From the NCBI GenBank assembly GCA_019637815.1, contig JAHBUZ010000019.1, positions 1 to 64,000 on the forward strand: a stretch of DNA of 64,000 nt, read 5' to 3'. Within the stretch, counting starts at the first letter, position 1, and every line of letters starts with the position of its first letter. Both the position numbers and the translations under genes were made by a program. The stretch is from Chloroflexota bacterium (lineage in GTDB: Bacteria > Chloroflexota > Limnocylindria > Limnocylindrales > CSP1-4). The notes beneath the pieces were generated by a model. It saw only the letters and a list, made by a program, of their open reading frames with translations. It was not told the DNA's origin and made no database searches. Shown here one piece after another: positions 18,411-27,479 of this stretch.

Positions 18411-19382
18411 TCAGCGGTCGGAGGCGATCGGCCCTGCCGCGACGAGATGCCTCCCGAACCACGCCAGGATCTCCTCGCGGATCACCGGCAGATGCTCGAC
18501 ATACGCCGCGTAGTGCGCGGTCCCGGGGAGGACGACGAGTCGCTTCGGTTCGGGTGCGAGGGCGAACATCGAGCGGGAGTGGTCGCTCGGGACGACGACG
18601 TCGCCCTCGACACAGATCCAGAGCATCCGTCGGGTCTCGGCAGCCAGCCGCCGCGGGACATAGTCGATGATCCGTTGCGCATCGAGGAGCGGGGTGCTCA
18701 CGACGGGTGCGTTCGACGCGGCCGGACCCTTGACGGTGGTCGTCCGTCGCTCGGGGGTCGGGATCTGGATGTCCTCATTGGGGTGGACACGACTCGGCTC
18801 GCCGCCCACGACCACCCGACGAGCCTCCTCGGCCAGACGGTCCTGGAACTCCTGCCACTCGTATCGACGGCGCATGCTCCGCAGGAAGTCCCTGCCATCG
18901 GCGACACCCGAGATGGACACCGCCGCGCGCACGCGCGGATCGATGCCATCGATGAAGGTCGCATGGCCACCCCCGAAGCTGACGCCCACGAGCCCGAGAC
19001 GCGTGGCGTCCACCTCCGGCCTGGTCTCCAGCCAGGTCAGGCCCGCGCGGAGGTCCTCGGTCTGCATCATCGGGTCGATGACGCCTCGCGGTCCTTCGCT
19101 GTCACCCCAACCGCGATAGTCGGAGAGGAGGACGCCGATGCCCGCGTCCACCAGGGCCTCGACATAGGGCTGGTAGAAGGCGGCCTGGCGCGTCCCGGAG
19201 TAACCAGGGCAGAACACCACGGCGGGTGCCGGCGCAGCGACCTGGGGGACGTAGAACCAGCCCTTGATCACCGACCCGCCGGAACGGTACTGGACGTCCT
19301 CGCGCGTGCTCAACACCCTCACCCCCGCTTCGTCCACCGGCCACCGCAGCCATGCATGCAAAGTCCGTCGGATCGTGTGCAC
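18411..19382 (-). CDS. Alpha/beta hydrolase of the acylaminoacyl-peptidase-like type (set A)
   Basis: The 323-residue product has AVVFCPGYSGTRQAAFYQPY, then LLSDYRGWGDSEGPRG, then the nucleophile elbow GVSFGGGHA, and a late catalytic His in GTAHYAAYVEHLP. Between them sits an inserted lid with EWQEFQDRLAEEARR and IPTPERRTTTVK. The same lid motifs occur in the paralogue at 58.2-59.2 kb. The pattern is the dipeptidyl-peptidase/esterase (X-Pro/BAAT-like) class. It is divergent from an LLM oxidoreductase and is followed by an MFS gene 22 bases on. The first about 20 residues lie over the divergent promoter, so translation may start at a later GTG. Confidence 0.82.
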   Translation of the reverse strand: MHTIRRTLHAWLRWPVDEAGVRVLSTREDVQYRSGGSVIKGWFYVPQVAAPAPAVVFCPGYSGTRQAAFYQPYVEALVDAGIGVLLSDYRGWGDSEGPRGVIDPMMQTEDLRAGLTWLETRPEVDATRLGLVGVSFGGGHATFIDGIDPRVRAAVSISGVADGRDFLRSMRRRYEWQEFQDRLAEEARRVVVGGEPSRVHPNEDIQIPTPERRTTTVKGPAASNAPVVSTPLLDAQRIIDYVPRRLAAETRRMLWICVEGDVVVPSDHSRSMFALAPEPKRLVVLPGTAHYAAYVEHLPVIREEILAWFGRHLVAAGPIASDR

Positions 19383-19446
19383 ATGCTATCGTCCTGGAAA
19401 CGAGTCGTGCGTGCTTGTTACCGAGATCGACCAGGAGGGACACGTC

Positions 19447-20397
19447 GTGCGCATCGGGATCCTGCTCCCACACTTCGGACCCCAGTGTGACTTCGATCGG
19501 CTGGTGGGCCTCGCGCCCCACCTCGAGACGCTCGGGTTCGACAGCGTGTGGGTCCGGGACAACGTGGGCTTCACGGGAGGCCATGCGTTCGAGGCGCGCG
19601 GCGATCTGTTCGTCGACCCGTACCTGACGCTCACGGCGATCGGGATGCGCACGCAGACCCTGGGGCTCGGCACGGCCACCATCATCCCGATCCGACCACA
19701 TGCCATCACGGCACAGCTCGTGGGCTCGCTCGCATGGCTGGCGCCGGGTCGGGTGACGATCGGCGTGGGCGCAGGGAACGTCCCCAAGGCGTTCGAGATC
19801 ACGGGCTTCCCCATGTCCGAGCGATATGACCTGGTGCGGGACATGGTGGGCGTCCTCCGAGCCACCGCGGTCCCGCATGCCGACTACACGGGGCCCACCA
19901 TCACCCTTCGGGATGCCACCATCGCGCCCCATCCACCGGCCGACCTGCCCATCTGGTACGGCGGCTCCACGAACCAGTCCGTCGACCGTGCCGTGGAGTA
20001 CTGCGACGGCTGGATGCCGGGCAGATGCCCGTTGCCGGTCTTCGATGACAAGCTCGCGCGGCTGCGTGACAAGGCCGGTGACCGACGGATGGCGGTGTCC
20101 ATCGTGCCGGTGGTCTCCATCGACCGCGATCGCGAGACCGCGATCGCGAAGGTGAACGTGGAGGGCCTGCTCGCGGAGGCCCGGGAGCGGCCGGCGTGGG
20201 TCAAGGCGGGACCGTTCGACTCCGCGGACAGCCTGGAAGGGATCCTGCTCGCCGGTACCGCCGACGACATCGTCGAGGGCCTGTCGCGGTTCAAGGAACG
20301 CGGCGTGGACGAGATCGTGCTCGACTTCCGCCTGCGGATGGACGCCTATGAAGAGGGCCTCGAGCAGCTGGCGGCGGACGTCCTGCCACGTGTCTGA
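19447..20397 (+). CDS. LLM-class flavin or F420-dependent oxidoreductase (set A)
   Basis: The start is GTG at 19447 with AGGAGG eight bases upstream, giving 316 residues. It is a bacterial-luciferase-like monooxygenase: VRIGILLPHFGPQCDFDRL, GFDSVWVRDNVGF, LGLGTATIIPIRPHAITAQL, and VTIGVGAGNVPKAFEITGFP. The segment IWYGGSTNQSVDRAVEYCDG is also typical. Family members use FMN plus oxygen (RutA, SsuD) or F420 as hydride carrier; which applies here is not clear. Its stop overlaps the start of an amidohydrolase gene, so the two are coupled. The paralogue at 55.8 kb is in the same company. Confidence 0.87.
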   Translation: MRIGILLPHFGPQCDFDRLVGLAPHLETLGFDSVWVRDNVGFTGGHAFEARGDLFVDPYLTLTAIGMRTQTLGLGTATIIPIRPHAITAQLVGSLAWLAPGRVTIGVGAGNVPKAFEITGFPMSERYDLVRDMVGVLRATAVPHADYTGPTITLRDATIAPHPPADLPIWYGGSTNQSVDRAVEYCDGWMPGRCPLPVFDDKLARLRDKAGDRRMAVSIVPVVSIDRDRETAIAKVNVEGLLAEARERPAWVKAGPFDSADSLEGILLAGTADDIVEGLSRFKERGVDEIVLDFRLRMDAYEEGLEQLAADVLPRV

Positions 20398-22027
20398 CAC
20401 ACAGGGGCCCCCGCCGCCCCTGGTCATCGAGAACGCACGCGTCCGGACCCTCGACGCAGCCGGCACCGTCGCGGACGCCATCGCCATCCGCGACGGTCGG
20501 ATCGTGGCGGTCGGCACCCGGGACGAAGCACGAGGCGCGGTCCCCGCAGGCGCACGGCGACTCGACCTCGCCGGCAACGCGGTCCTCCCCGGGTTCATCG
20601 ATGGTCACGTCCACTACCAGAAGGCGGCCATCGCGCGGCGGTTCACGATCGACTTCCTGGAGCTCGCGCCGCGGACCATCCAGGACGTGCTGACCCTGGT
20701 GGCCGAGGCCACCTCCGGCACGGCGGCCGGCGCATGGATCCGGGGGGATGCGCTCGACCAGCGACGGCTCGCGGAGCGGCGATATCCGACCCGCTGGGAG
20801 CTCGATGCGGTGGCTCCCGACCATGCGATCGTGCTCCTGGGGGTCGGCAACCACGCCATCGCCGCCAACTCCCTCGCGCTCGCGCGCGCGGGCATCGACC
20901 GCGAGACCCAGGACCCGCCGGGCGGACGCCTCGATCGCACCGAGGACGGCGAGATCACCGGCGTGCTGCGGGAGCTGGGCAAGCTGCGGCTCGACCCGAA
21001 TCGTCCCGACTCGGTGCTGCCGGGGGTCTCGGATGACCAGCGCCTCGAAGCCGTCGCGGCGGGCTTCGATCATCTGCTGGCCAATGGCATCACCTCGATC
21101 CACGACATCGTCATGGACCCCGGTGAGATCGGCGCGTATATGCGCCTGCACGCGGCAGGCCGCCTCCGCCAGCGTGTCCGGTTCATCGTCCGTGGGTACG
21201 AGGCGCGGACCTCCCTCGACGACATCATCGGACTCGGTCTGCGCCATGACTTCGGCGATGCCTGGCTCCGCTACAGCGGCGTCAAGCTGAGCATCGATGG
21301 CGCATGCGGTGAGCGGAACGCTGCCACGTACGATGCCTACCCGGGCGAGCCGTGGAACACGGGCCTGGTGCGCATCCCCCAGGACGTCCTGGACGAGCTC
21401 GTGGCGCGGGCACACGCCCACGGCGTCCGTCTCGCCGTCCACGCGATCGGGCCGCGAGCGGTGGACATGGCGCTGGATGCCTTCGAGCGGACGTTCGCAT
21501 CCCACGGACGCGGCGACCTTCGTCACCGGATCGAGCACGCCTATCTGCCGCCCGCTCCGCGCCAGCTGGAGCGACTCGCCGCAGCTGACCTCCTGGTCTC
21601 GACCCAGCCGGCCTTCTTCTGGGAAGGCGACGGCTGGACGAGCATCTGGGATCCCGGTGAGCTGACGGACGTGATGCCGCTGCGGTCGATGCGCGAGGCG
21701 GGCGTCCGCGTCATGGGCGGCACGGACTATCCCAATGTGCCGATCGCGCCACTCCCGGGGCTGGCGGCGATGGTCGATCGACGTCAGCGGGACGGCACGG
21801 TCCTGGGGCCTGGACAGTCGATCGGCATGGATGAGGCGCTGCGCCTCCAGACGACCGCAGCCGCGTGGGGCGCGTACGACGAGCACCTGCTGGGCTCCAT
21901 CGAGGTCGGCAAGCTGGCCGACCTCGTGGTGCTCTCGGAGGATCCCGTCGCCGTGCCGCCGGGCGTGGTGCGCGACACCCGGACCCTCATGACGATCCTC
22001 GACGGCGAGGTCGCGTACGAGGCCTGA
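20390..22027 (+). CDS. Amidohydrolase, YtcJ-like (amidohydrolase family 3)
   Basis: The start is GTG at 20390, inside the end of the LLM gene, giving 545 residues. The N-terminus has the usual composite sandwich domain (ENARVRTLDAAGTVADAIAI) and the metal motif FIDGHVHYQKA (HxH). Later come the carboxylated-lysine-type segment YSGVKLSIDGACGER, LAVHAIGPRAVD, RHRIEHAYLP and MGGTDYPNVPIAP with the conserved Asp. The C-terminus reads GSIEVGKLADLVVLSEDPVAVP. YtcJ-like enzymes hydrolyse amide or ester bonds in small organics, with a wide substrate range. The LLM gene upstream suggests oxidation followed by hydrolysis. Confidence 0.87.
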   Translation: MSDTQGPPPPLVIENARVRTLDAAGTVADAIAIRDGRIVAVGTRDEARGAVPAGARRLDLAGNAVLPGFIDGHVHYQKAAIARRFTIDFLELAPRTIQDVLTLVAEATSGTAAGAWIRGDALDQRRLAERRYPTRWELDAVAPDHAIVLLGVGNHAIAANSLALARAGIDRETQDPPGGRLDRTEDGEITGVLRELGKLRLDPNRPDSVLPGVSDDQRLEAVAAGFDHLLANGITSIHDIVMDPGEIGAYMRLHAAGRLRQRVRFIVRGYEARTSLDDIIGLGLRHDFGDAWLRYSGVKLSIDGACGERNAATYDAYPGEPWNTGLVRIPQDVLDELVARAHAHGVRLAVHAIGPRAVDMALDAFERTFASHGRGDLRHRIEHAYLPPAPRQLERLAAADLLVSTQPAFFWEGDGWTSIWDPGELTDVMPLRSMREAGVRVMGGTDYPNVPIAPLPGLAAMVDRRQRDGTVLGPGQSIGMDEALRLQTTAAAWGAYDEHLLGSIEVGKLADLVVLSEDPVAVPPGVVRDTRTLMTILDGEVAYEA

Positions 22028-22084
22028 TGGCCATCGACGGTCGGGTCGCGACGACGCCGACGGACGTGCTCCCTGCCGCCGGGA

Positions 22085-23536
22085 TCAGCCCCTGATCCGG
22101 ATGTTGATGGCCTTGATCTGGGAGTTCGCCGCCAGCTCATCCGCGGAGAACTCGGTGCTGGTGCCGCTGTCCTTGTGGCCCCCGAACGGGACCCCGATCC
22201 AGCGCTTCTCGACATCGTTCACCCAGACGTAGCCGGCCTCGATCGCCCGAGCCATGCGCAACGCGGCGTCCAGGTCGTGGGTGTAGATGGCTGCCGTGAG
22301 CCCGTAGGCGGGTGCATTGACCATCGACAGCAGCTCGTCCTCCGACTCCCAGGTCATGATCGAGAGGACCGGTCCGAACACCTCGGTCCGCAGGATGTCC
22401 GCACTCGCCGGCAGGTCCGCCAGGGCCGTCGGGAGGTAGTAGAACCCGTCGCCCAGGCTCGGCTCGCCTGGTCGCCTGCCGCCAGCGAGCACGGTCGCTC
22501 CCGCCTGGCGAGCCTCAGCGACCAGGCCCTCCACGCGGCTGCGATGGGCAGCCGTGACGAGCGCCCCGATGGTGGTCGTCTCGTCCTCCGGGTCGGCGGG
22601 CACCAACCCACCGAGACGCTCGGCCAGCGCTTCCCGGAACGCGGCGGCCATGGCCCTGGGGACGAACGCGACCGAGGTGGAGCCACAGGACTGGCCCATC
22701 ACCTTGTACAGGTTCATGCCCTCGACGGCTGCCTCCACCGCCTCCTCGACCGGCACGTCCGGCATGATCACCAGCGGGTTCTTGCCGCTCAGCTGGAAGC
22801 CCAGGCGCTTCAGTCGACCGCTGGCCGCCGCGTCGCCCTGGATCCGGAGCGCGGTGGCGGTGCTGCCCGTGAAGTTGATGCGTGGGACGTGGGGATGCTG
22901 CACCAGCGCCCGGCCCGTCTCGGCACGCCCGGGGACCACGGCGAAGACGCCTGGCGGCAGATGCTGCGCGGCGATCTCGGCGAGTCGCAGGGCCGACAGG
23001 GGCGTCTGCTCGGCGGGCTTGACCACGACCGCGTTGCCCGCGATGAGCGCCGCAGCGGTGCGGGCGGTGGCGAACATCGTCGGGTGGTTGAAGGCGGTGA
23101 TGACGCCCACCACGCCATACGGCTCGCGGACGGTCACATGGAGATGATCGGGGGTCGCCGGGATGCTCCGACCGCCGTTCTCCAGGCCGAGGCCGGCGAA
23201 ATACCGCAGCGTCTCCGCGCCCTTGTGGGCACCGAAGCGGGTCCATCGGATGGGGTGTCCGCCATTCCGTGCGTCGAGACGTGCCAGCTCGTCGGCCGCC
23301 GCATCCACGGCGTCGGCGAACGCATCGAGCAGGGCGGCTCGCTCCGTCACCGCCAGCGCTGCCCATGCCCTGCCCGCGCGCACGGCGTCCTCGATCACCA
23401 GGTCGAGCTCCTCGGCCGTGGTGTCCTGGACATCGGCCAGGACCTGCCCGTTCCCGGGCCGGAAGACCTGGTACGTGCGCGTCGGATGCTCCTGCCACGT
23501 CCGGCCGCCGGTGTGCATCCGCATCGACTCGACCAT
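22085..23536 (-). CDS. Aldehyde dehydrogenase with altered general-base residue
   Basis: The start is ATG at 23536, one base into the upstream stop (TGATG), giving 483 residues. The fold markers are AFNHPTMFAT with Asn150, VVKPAEQTPLSAL, NFTGSTATA and GQSCGSTSVAF with probable nucleophile Cys284. Where most aldehyde dehydrogenases have Glu in ELGGK, this one reads FQLSGKN, with Gln248 in the general-base position. That replacement may mean CoA-dependent acylating chemistry, as in methylmalonate-semialdehyde dehydrogenase where the Glu is also replaced. It is coupled to the class II aldolase-like gene upstream, so an aldehyde made there is a plausible substrate. Confidence 0.85.
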   Translation of the reverse strand: MVESMRMHTGGRTWQEHPTRTYQVFRPGNGQVLADVQDTTAEELDLVIEDAVRAGRAWAALAVTERAALLDAFADAVDAAADELARLDARNGGHPIRWTRFGAHKGAETLRYFAGLGLENGGRSIPATPDHLHVTVREPYGVVGVITAFNHPTMFATARTAAALIAGNAVVVKPAEQTPLSALRLAEIAAQHLPPGVFAVVPGRAETGRALVQHPHVPRINFTGSTATALRIQGDAAASGRLKRLGFQLSGKNPLVIMPDVPVEEAVEAAVEGMNLYKVMGQSCGSTSVAFVPRAMAAAFREALAERLGGLVPADPEDETTTIGALVTAAHRSRVEGLVAEARQAGATVLAGGRRPGEPSLGDGFYYLPTALADLPASADILRTEVFGPVLSIMTWESEDELLSMVNAPAYGLTAAIYTHDLDAALRMARAIEAGYVWVNDVEKRWIGVPFGGHKDSGTSTEFSADELAANSQIKAINIRIRG

Positions 23537-24993
23537 CACGACTCCCCTTCCAGGCGGCTGTCCAGCATGTCCTCGGCATCCAGCCACCAGGCGGTGGGTG
23601 ATGCCATCCGTCCGCCCAGGAGCGACAGCGCCTCGGCATCGAGCGGGCGTGGTCGGCCGAGGCTTCGCGCCAGGGCCGTGAACCGAAGGTGGCGATCCCA
23701 GCAGACGGCGCGCATGGTGGCGGTCGGCAGATCGCGTGCCACGAAGTCCGTTCCGTGCGCGAACGCGTGGACCCAGGGGCCGTCGCCCAGGAGCTCGACC
23801 ATCCGCTCGCGGTGCGCGGTGCTGAAGATCAGGCTCGATTCGGGGAACATGGGCGGCATCCCGGCGGGAGCAGCCGCCGCCAGCTTGTGGATGGGTGGCG
23901 CATCGACACCCGCGAGCAGGAAGGCGCGACCGGCCAGCTCGTGGGTATGCACGATCGCCTGCACGTCCGGGCGCGCCCGGAGCACATCCCGGTGATACCA
24001 GCGGAACGGCGCGGGTGGCAGCGGTCCGCTGATCGGCTCGCACTCCCCGTCGGTCGCGATGATGCCGATGTCATCGGGTGACATCCGGGCGAAGTCCGTC
24101 GCCGGGCTCATGGCGAACCGATCATCCTGACCCGGGATGCGGTGGCTCACGTGTTCGAAGAACGCCACCAGGTCGCCTGCGGCCGCCAGGATCCGGCAGG
24201 CGAGCGCCAGGTCACGCCGGACACTCCCGGTGTCGGTCGGCGCCTGCCATCGGTCGCCGGCCTCGCGCGTCCGGCCCGGGTCGAGCGACCGGTAGTACCG
24301 GCGGTAGTCACGGGACGGTGCCCGCTCCACGGGTCGCTGCGGCGGGATCCCGGCCGCCTGCTCGGGCGTCACGACCGTGGGGGACGGGGCCAGGCTGGTG
24401 GCCATGGCCGTCATCCGTGCGAGGTACTCCAGCGCATCCAGGCGACGCACGACGTCGAGGGCCTCGGTGCCCAGCGTGAGGAGCGCGATGCCGCTCACAT
24501 GCACGTATCCGCGGTCACCGATGTCCCGCGCCGCGTCATCCGCACCCACACCCGTCAGGTACCCACGGGCGTCCATCCAGGCCGCACCCTCGTGCGCGTA
24601 CTCCGCCCAGGTGTGGGTCAAGGGCAGGATATCCCGCTCCACGACCCCGAACGCCATCGCGGTCCAGGGCTGCCCGGCGGCGATCGCCCGCACGTCCGGT
24701 CGGGCGCGGAGGATCGCCAGGTCGACCGCGAGGCCCATCGGGGCCACGCCCGGATCGCCGCGCAGGATCTCGCCATCGAGGCCGACCTGGAGCACGTCCG
24801 ATCGGGCGACACGTGCCGTGGTCGCAGCGTCGGGTGCTGGTGTCACCAGCACGCTCAGGCCATCGGGATGCCGGACGGTGATGTGCCCGTCCACATCGAG
24901 CAGTGACAGACGCCGTCCGACCCGCAGCACCGCGAGCAGGTCGTCGGTGATGTCGTCGTCCATCGTGGACAAGGCGCCCATCGAGCGTTCCAT
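23536..24993 (-). CDS. Tandem class II aldolase-like protein with a degenerate N-terminal copy
   Basis: The 485-residue product contains two copies of the class II aldolase/adducin fold. The C-terminal copy (about 255-440) has FFEHVSHRIPGQDDRFAMS, the metal pair in AIVHTHELAGRAF (His349 and His351) and a third His in FAHGTD (His413). The usual catalytic Glu before the first His pair appears to be replaced (APFRWYH). The N-terminal copy (about 15-200) keeps the outline (HITVRHPDG, LRARPDVRAI, YVHVSGIALLTLGTEA), but AAGQPW stands where HTH is expected, so its zinc site is lost. The start could be ATG at 24993 or 24963. The gene is divergent from a ThDP-enzyme gene and coupled to an aldehyde dehydrogenase. 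Confidence 0.72.
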   Translation of the reverse strand: MERSMGALSTMDDDITDDLLAVLRVGRRLSLLDVDGHITVRHPDGLSVLVTPAPDAATTARVARSDVLQVGLDGEILRGDPGVAPMGLAVDLAILRARPDVRAIAAGQPWTAMAFGVVERDILPLTHTWAEYAHEGAAWMDARGYLTGVGADDAARDIGDRGYVHVSGIALLTLGTEALDVVRRLDALEYLARMTAMATSLAPSPTVVTPEQAAGIPPQRPVERAPSRDYRRYYRSLDPGRTREAGDRWQAPTDTGSVRRDLALACRILAAAGDLVAFFEHVSHRIPGQDDRFAMSPATDFARMSPDDIGIIATDGECEPISGPLPPAPFRWYHRDVLRARPDVQAIVHTHELAGRAFLLAGVDAPPIHKLAAAAPAGMPPMFPESSLIFSTAHRERMVELLGDGPWVHAFAHGTDFVARDLPTATMRAVCWDRHLRFTALARSLGRPRPLDAEALSLLGGRMASPTAWWLDAEDMLDSRLEGES

Positions 24994-25002
24994 CACGGCC
25001 CC

Positions 25003-25042
25003 CGTACACAGGGTCGGTATCCAACCCGCCGGGATCGTACAC
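25003..25042. promoter_or_regulatory. Candidate operator in the divergent aldolase/ThDP promoter
   Basis: Within the 55-base gap between divergent starts, CGTACACA (25003-25010), GGTATCC (25016-25022) and TCGTACAC (25035-25042) resemble the GTATAC/GGATACA motif found before other operons here. The gap is too short for two independent promoters, so shared control of both directions is likely. The match is weaker than at 42.6 or 49.1 kb. Confidence 0.35.
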
Positions 25043-25048
25043 TTTCCG

Positions 25049-26701
25049 ATGATGTTTGGCTCCGATCTCATCGTCCAGCAGCTCGCTCGCCTGGGCATCC
25101 GCCATGTGGCCCTGAACCCGGGAGCCACCCTGCGCGGGCTGCATGAATCGCTGCTCAGCGGGACCGACGGCGTCCAGCCGATCACCTGCCTGCATGAGGG
25201 TGTCGCGGTGGGCCTCGCCCACGGGTACGCGAAGGCGCTCCGATCGCCGATGGCGGTGGCGCTGCACGACACCGTCGGTGTGCTCAACGCGACGCTCGGC
25301 CTGTACAACGCGTGGCTGGACGAGGTGCCGATGATGGTCCTCGGCGGTGTGGGCCCCCTGGATGCCACCCTGCGTCGGCCGTGGATCGACTGGGTCCACA
25401 CGACCACCGATACCCCTCGGCCGATCCGCGACATGCTGACCTGGCTCGACCAGCCGTCGTCGATGGACGCCGCCCTCGAGTCACTGCGGCGGGGTCACGC
25501 ACGAGCGGTCAGCACCCCACCCGGACCCGCATGGTGGGGCCTGGACCAGGGCCTGCTGGATGCACGCATCGACCCCCCGCCCGCTGATGGCGGCCCGTCC
25601 GAGGCCCTCCGGACATGGCAGGTCGCGCCGGATGGCCGGACCGTGGACGAGGTCGCGGGCATCCTGCGCGGAGCTCGACGACCGGTCATCGTGTTCGATC
25701 GTCCCCTCTCCGACGCAGCGGCCGCCACGGCCGTGATGGTCGCCACGTGGCTGGGCGCAGCGATGGTGGAGCTGGAAGGGGCGGCGAACATCCCCTGGGG
25801 TCACCCGCTCGATGCGTCCGACGAGCTGCCCGGGACGATCGGGACGGCGGACGCCCTGCTGCTGCTCGACGTGCGCGATCCGGGAGCCGTGCTGGCGGGC
25901 ATCGCTGCTGCGGATCGCCCGGTCATCGACGCCAGCGCCTGGCCACTGCGCAACAGCACGTGGGTCGTCCCCGCGTCCTCCGGACCGGTCACGCACCGCC
26001 TGGTCGGTGACGTGGGTCGGTCCATCGACGCGCTCGCAGCTGCACTGGGTGCCGTCCCGGTGCCCAGGGCCGGCGGGACGGATCCCGGCCGGGCAGCCCC
26101 ACCCGCGGTGAGCGACCTGGCGGATGACGCGCCCCTCGACAAGCGGACCATCGCGGCCGCGGCGGCAGCGGTGCTGCCACACGAACGGGTCGTGGTGACG
26201 CACGGCAGCCTCGCGGGGCACGCGAGACGTGCCCTTCGACTGTCGCGGCCATCGCAGTATCTCGGCCGGTCGGGCGGCGAAGGCCTCGGGTACGCGTTGC
26301 CGGCCTCGGTCGGCGCAGCGCTCGCACTCCGGGGCTCGGAGCATGTCGCGATCGCGTTCCTGACCGATGGGGACACCCTCTACCTTCCCCAGGCCCTGTG
26401 GACGGCGGCTCACGAGCGGATCCCACTGCTGGCCGTCGTCGAGGACAACCGGTCCTACGGTCGCGATGCGCTCCATCAGCAGGCCGTGGCGCGGAGCAGG
26501 GGCCGCGACGAGGCTCGTGCCGTATCCGGCGTCCGCATCGACGACCCACCGGTCGATCTCGAGCTGATGGCGCGCGCGATGGGCGTGACGACGCATCCGA
26601 CCGTCAGGACGTTCGGCGAGCTTCGGTCGGCGCTCCGCGCGGGCCTCGAGGCGACCGCAGCCGGTGAGCCGTTCCTGATCCAGGCGTTGTCGGGTGTCTG
26701 A
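25049..26701 (+). CDS. Thiamine-diphosphate-dependent enzyme (acetolactate synthase/benzoylformate decarboxylase-like)
   Basis: The 550-residue product starts at the first of two adjacent ATGs. The pyrimidine-binding half begins HVALNPGATLRGLHESLL and contains CLHEGVAVGLAHGYAKAL, with the conserved Glu50 that activates the cofactor. The middle is a Rossmann domain (ARRPVIVFDRPLSD). The pyrophosphate-binding half has SGGEGLGYALPASVGAALAL and a GDG-N motif, here LTDGDTLYLPQ followed by VVEDNRSYG. Such enzymes decarboxylate 2-oxo acids or join aldehydes. It is divergent from the aldolase and aldehyde-dehydrogenase genes, and its stop overlaps the next hydrolase start. The substrate is unknown. 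Confidence 0.85.
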   Translation: MMFGSDLIVQQLARLGIRHVALNPGATLRGLHESLLSGTDGVQPITCLHEGVAVGLAHGYAKALRSPMAVALHDTVGVLNATLGLYNAWLDEVPMMVLGGVGPLDATLRRPWIDWVHTTTDTPRPIRDMLTWLDQPSSMDAALESLRRGHARAVSTPPGPAWWGLDQGLLDARIDPPPADGGPSEALRTWQVAPDGRTVDEVAGILRGARRPVIVFDRPLSDAAAATAVMVATWLGAAMVELEGAANIPWGHPLDASDELPGTIGTADALLLLDVRDPGAVLAGIAAADRPVIDASAWPLRNSTWVVPASSGPVTHRLVGDVGRSIDALAAALGAVPVPRAGGTDPGRAAPPAVSDLADDAPLDKRTIAAAAAAVLPHERVVVTHGSLAGHARRALRLSRPSQYLGRSGGEGLGYALPASVGAALALRGSEHVAIAFLTDGDTLYLPQALWTAAHERIPLLAVVEDNRSYGRDALHQQAVARSRGRDEARAVSGVRIDDPPVDLELMARAMGVTTHPTVRTFGELRSALRAGLEATAAGEPFLIQALSGV

Positions 26702-27479
26702 CGAGGGACCCATCGGCACGTTGCACCATGCGCTCCAGGGCGTCGGGGAGCCGCCCTTCGTGCTGCTGCATGCGAATCCCCTGGACAGCAGCATGTGGCT
26801 GTATCAGGCGGCCCACCTGGGCACGTGGCATCGGATCCTGACGATCGACCTGCCGGGCTATGGTCACTCCCGACCGTTGCGCGGGCCGACGACGATGGAG
26901 ATGCTCGCCGCGGCCATCTGGCGGATCGTGGACGAGGCCGGTCTGCGGCGGCCCATCATCGCCGGCGTCTCCATCGGCGGCAGCCTCGCACTCCACATGG
27001 CGCGACTCCGCTCGTCGGAGGTCCGGGCGCTGGTCCTCACCGGGACGAGCCACAGCCCCGACAAGGCGTTTGCCCGGCGGCGGATCGAGGGATACCGCCG
27101 TGACGGCCTCCGCTACCGCCAGACACACATCGATGATGGGCTGGCGGCGGGCTTCACGACGACCGACCAGGGTCGTGCGCTCGCAGCCATCCTGGCGGAC
27201 CGCGGGGCGCTGGTGGACATCCCATCGGTCATCCGCCTGTTCGAGGCACACGGGTCGCCCGATCCATCGGACCTGTACGAGGTCCAGGCCCCGGTCCTCA
27301 TCATCAACGGGGACCAGGACTACGCACTCGCCGGCTCACAGGAGCTGCACCGGCGGATCGCAGGCTCGGAGCACGTGGTCATCGAGGGCGCGGGCCATGC
27401 CTGCATGCTCGAGCGACCGGACGAGTGGGATCGGGTGGTCCTGGGGTCCCTGCGTCGGATGGGTGTCCTGGTCGACTAG
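26694..27479 (+). CDS. Alpha/beta hydrolase
   Basis: The 261-residue product (GTG start within the preceding gene's end) has FVLLHANPLDSSMWLY, TIDLPGYGHSRPLRGP, the nucleophile elbow GVSIGGSL, the acidic residue in LIINGDQDYALA, and the catalytic His in EGAGHACMLERP. This is the classic small hydrolase of the RutD/MhpC/enol-lactonase group. Co-translation with a ThDP enzyme suggests it acts on the same intermediate, for example cleaving a 1,3-dicarbonyl or carbamate. Its stop shares CTAG with the stop of the convergent permease gene. Confidence 0.85.
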   Translation: MSDEGPIGTLHHALQGVGEPPFVLLHANPLDSSMWLYQAAHLGTWHRILTIDLPGYGHSRPLRGPTTMEMLAAAIWRIVDEAGLRRPIIAGVSIGGSLALHMARLRSSEVRALVLTGTSHSPDKAFARRRIEGYRRDGLRYRQTHIDDGLAAGFTTTDQGRALAAILADRGALVDIPSVIRLFEAHGSPDPSDLYEVQAPVLIINGDQDYALAGSQELHRRIAGSEHVVIEGAGHACMLERPDEWDRVVLGSLRRMGVLVD

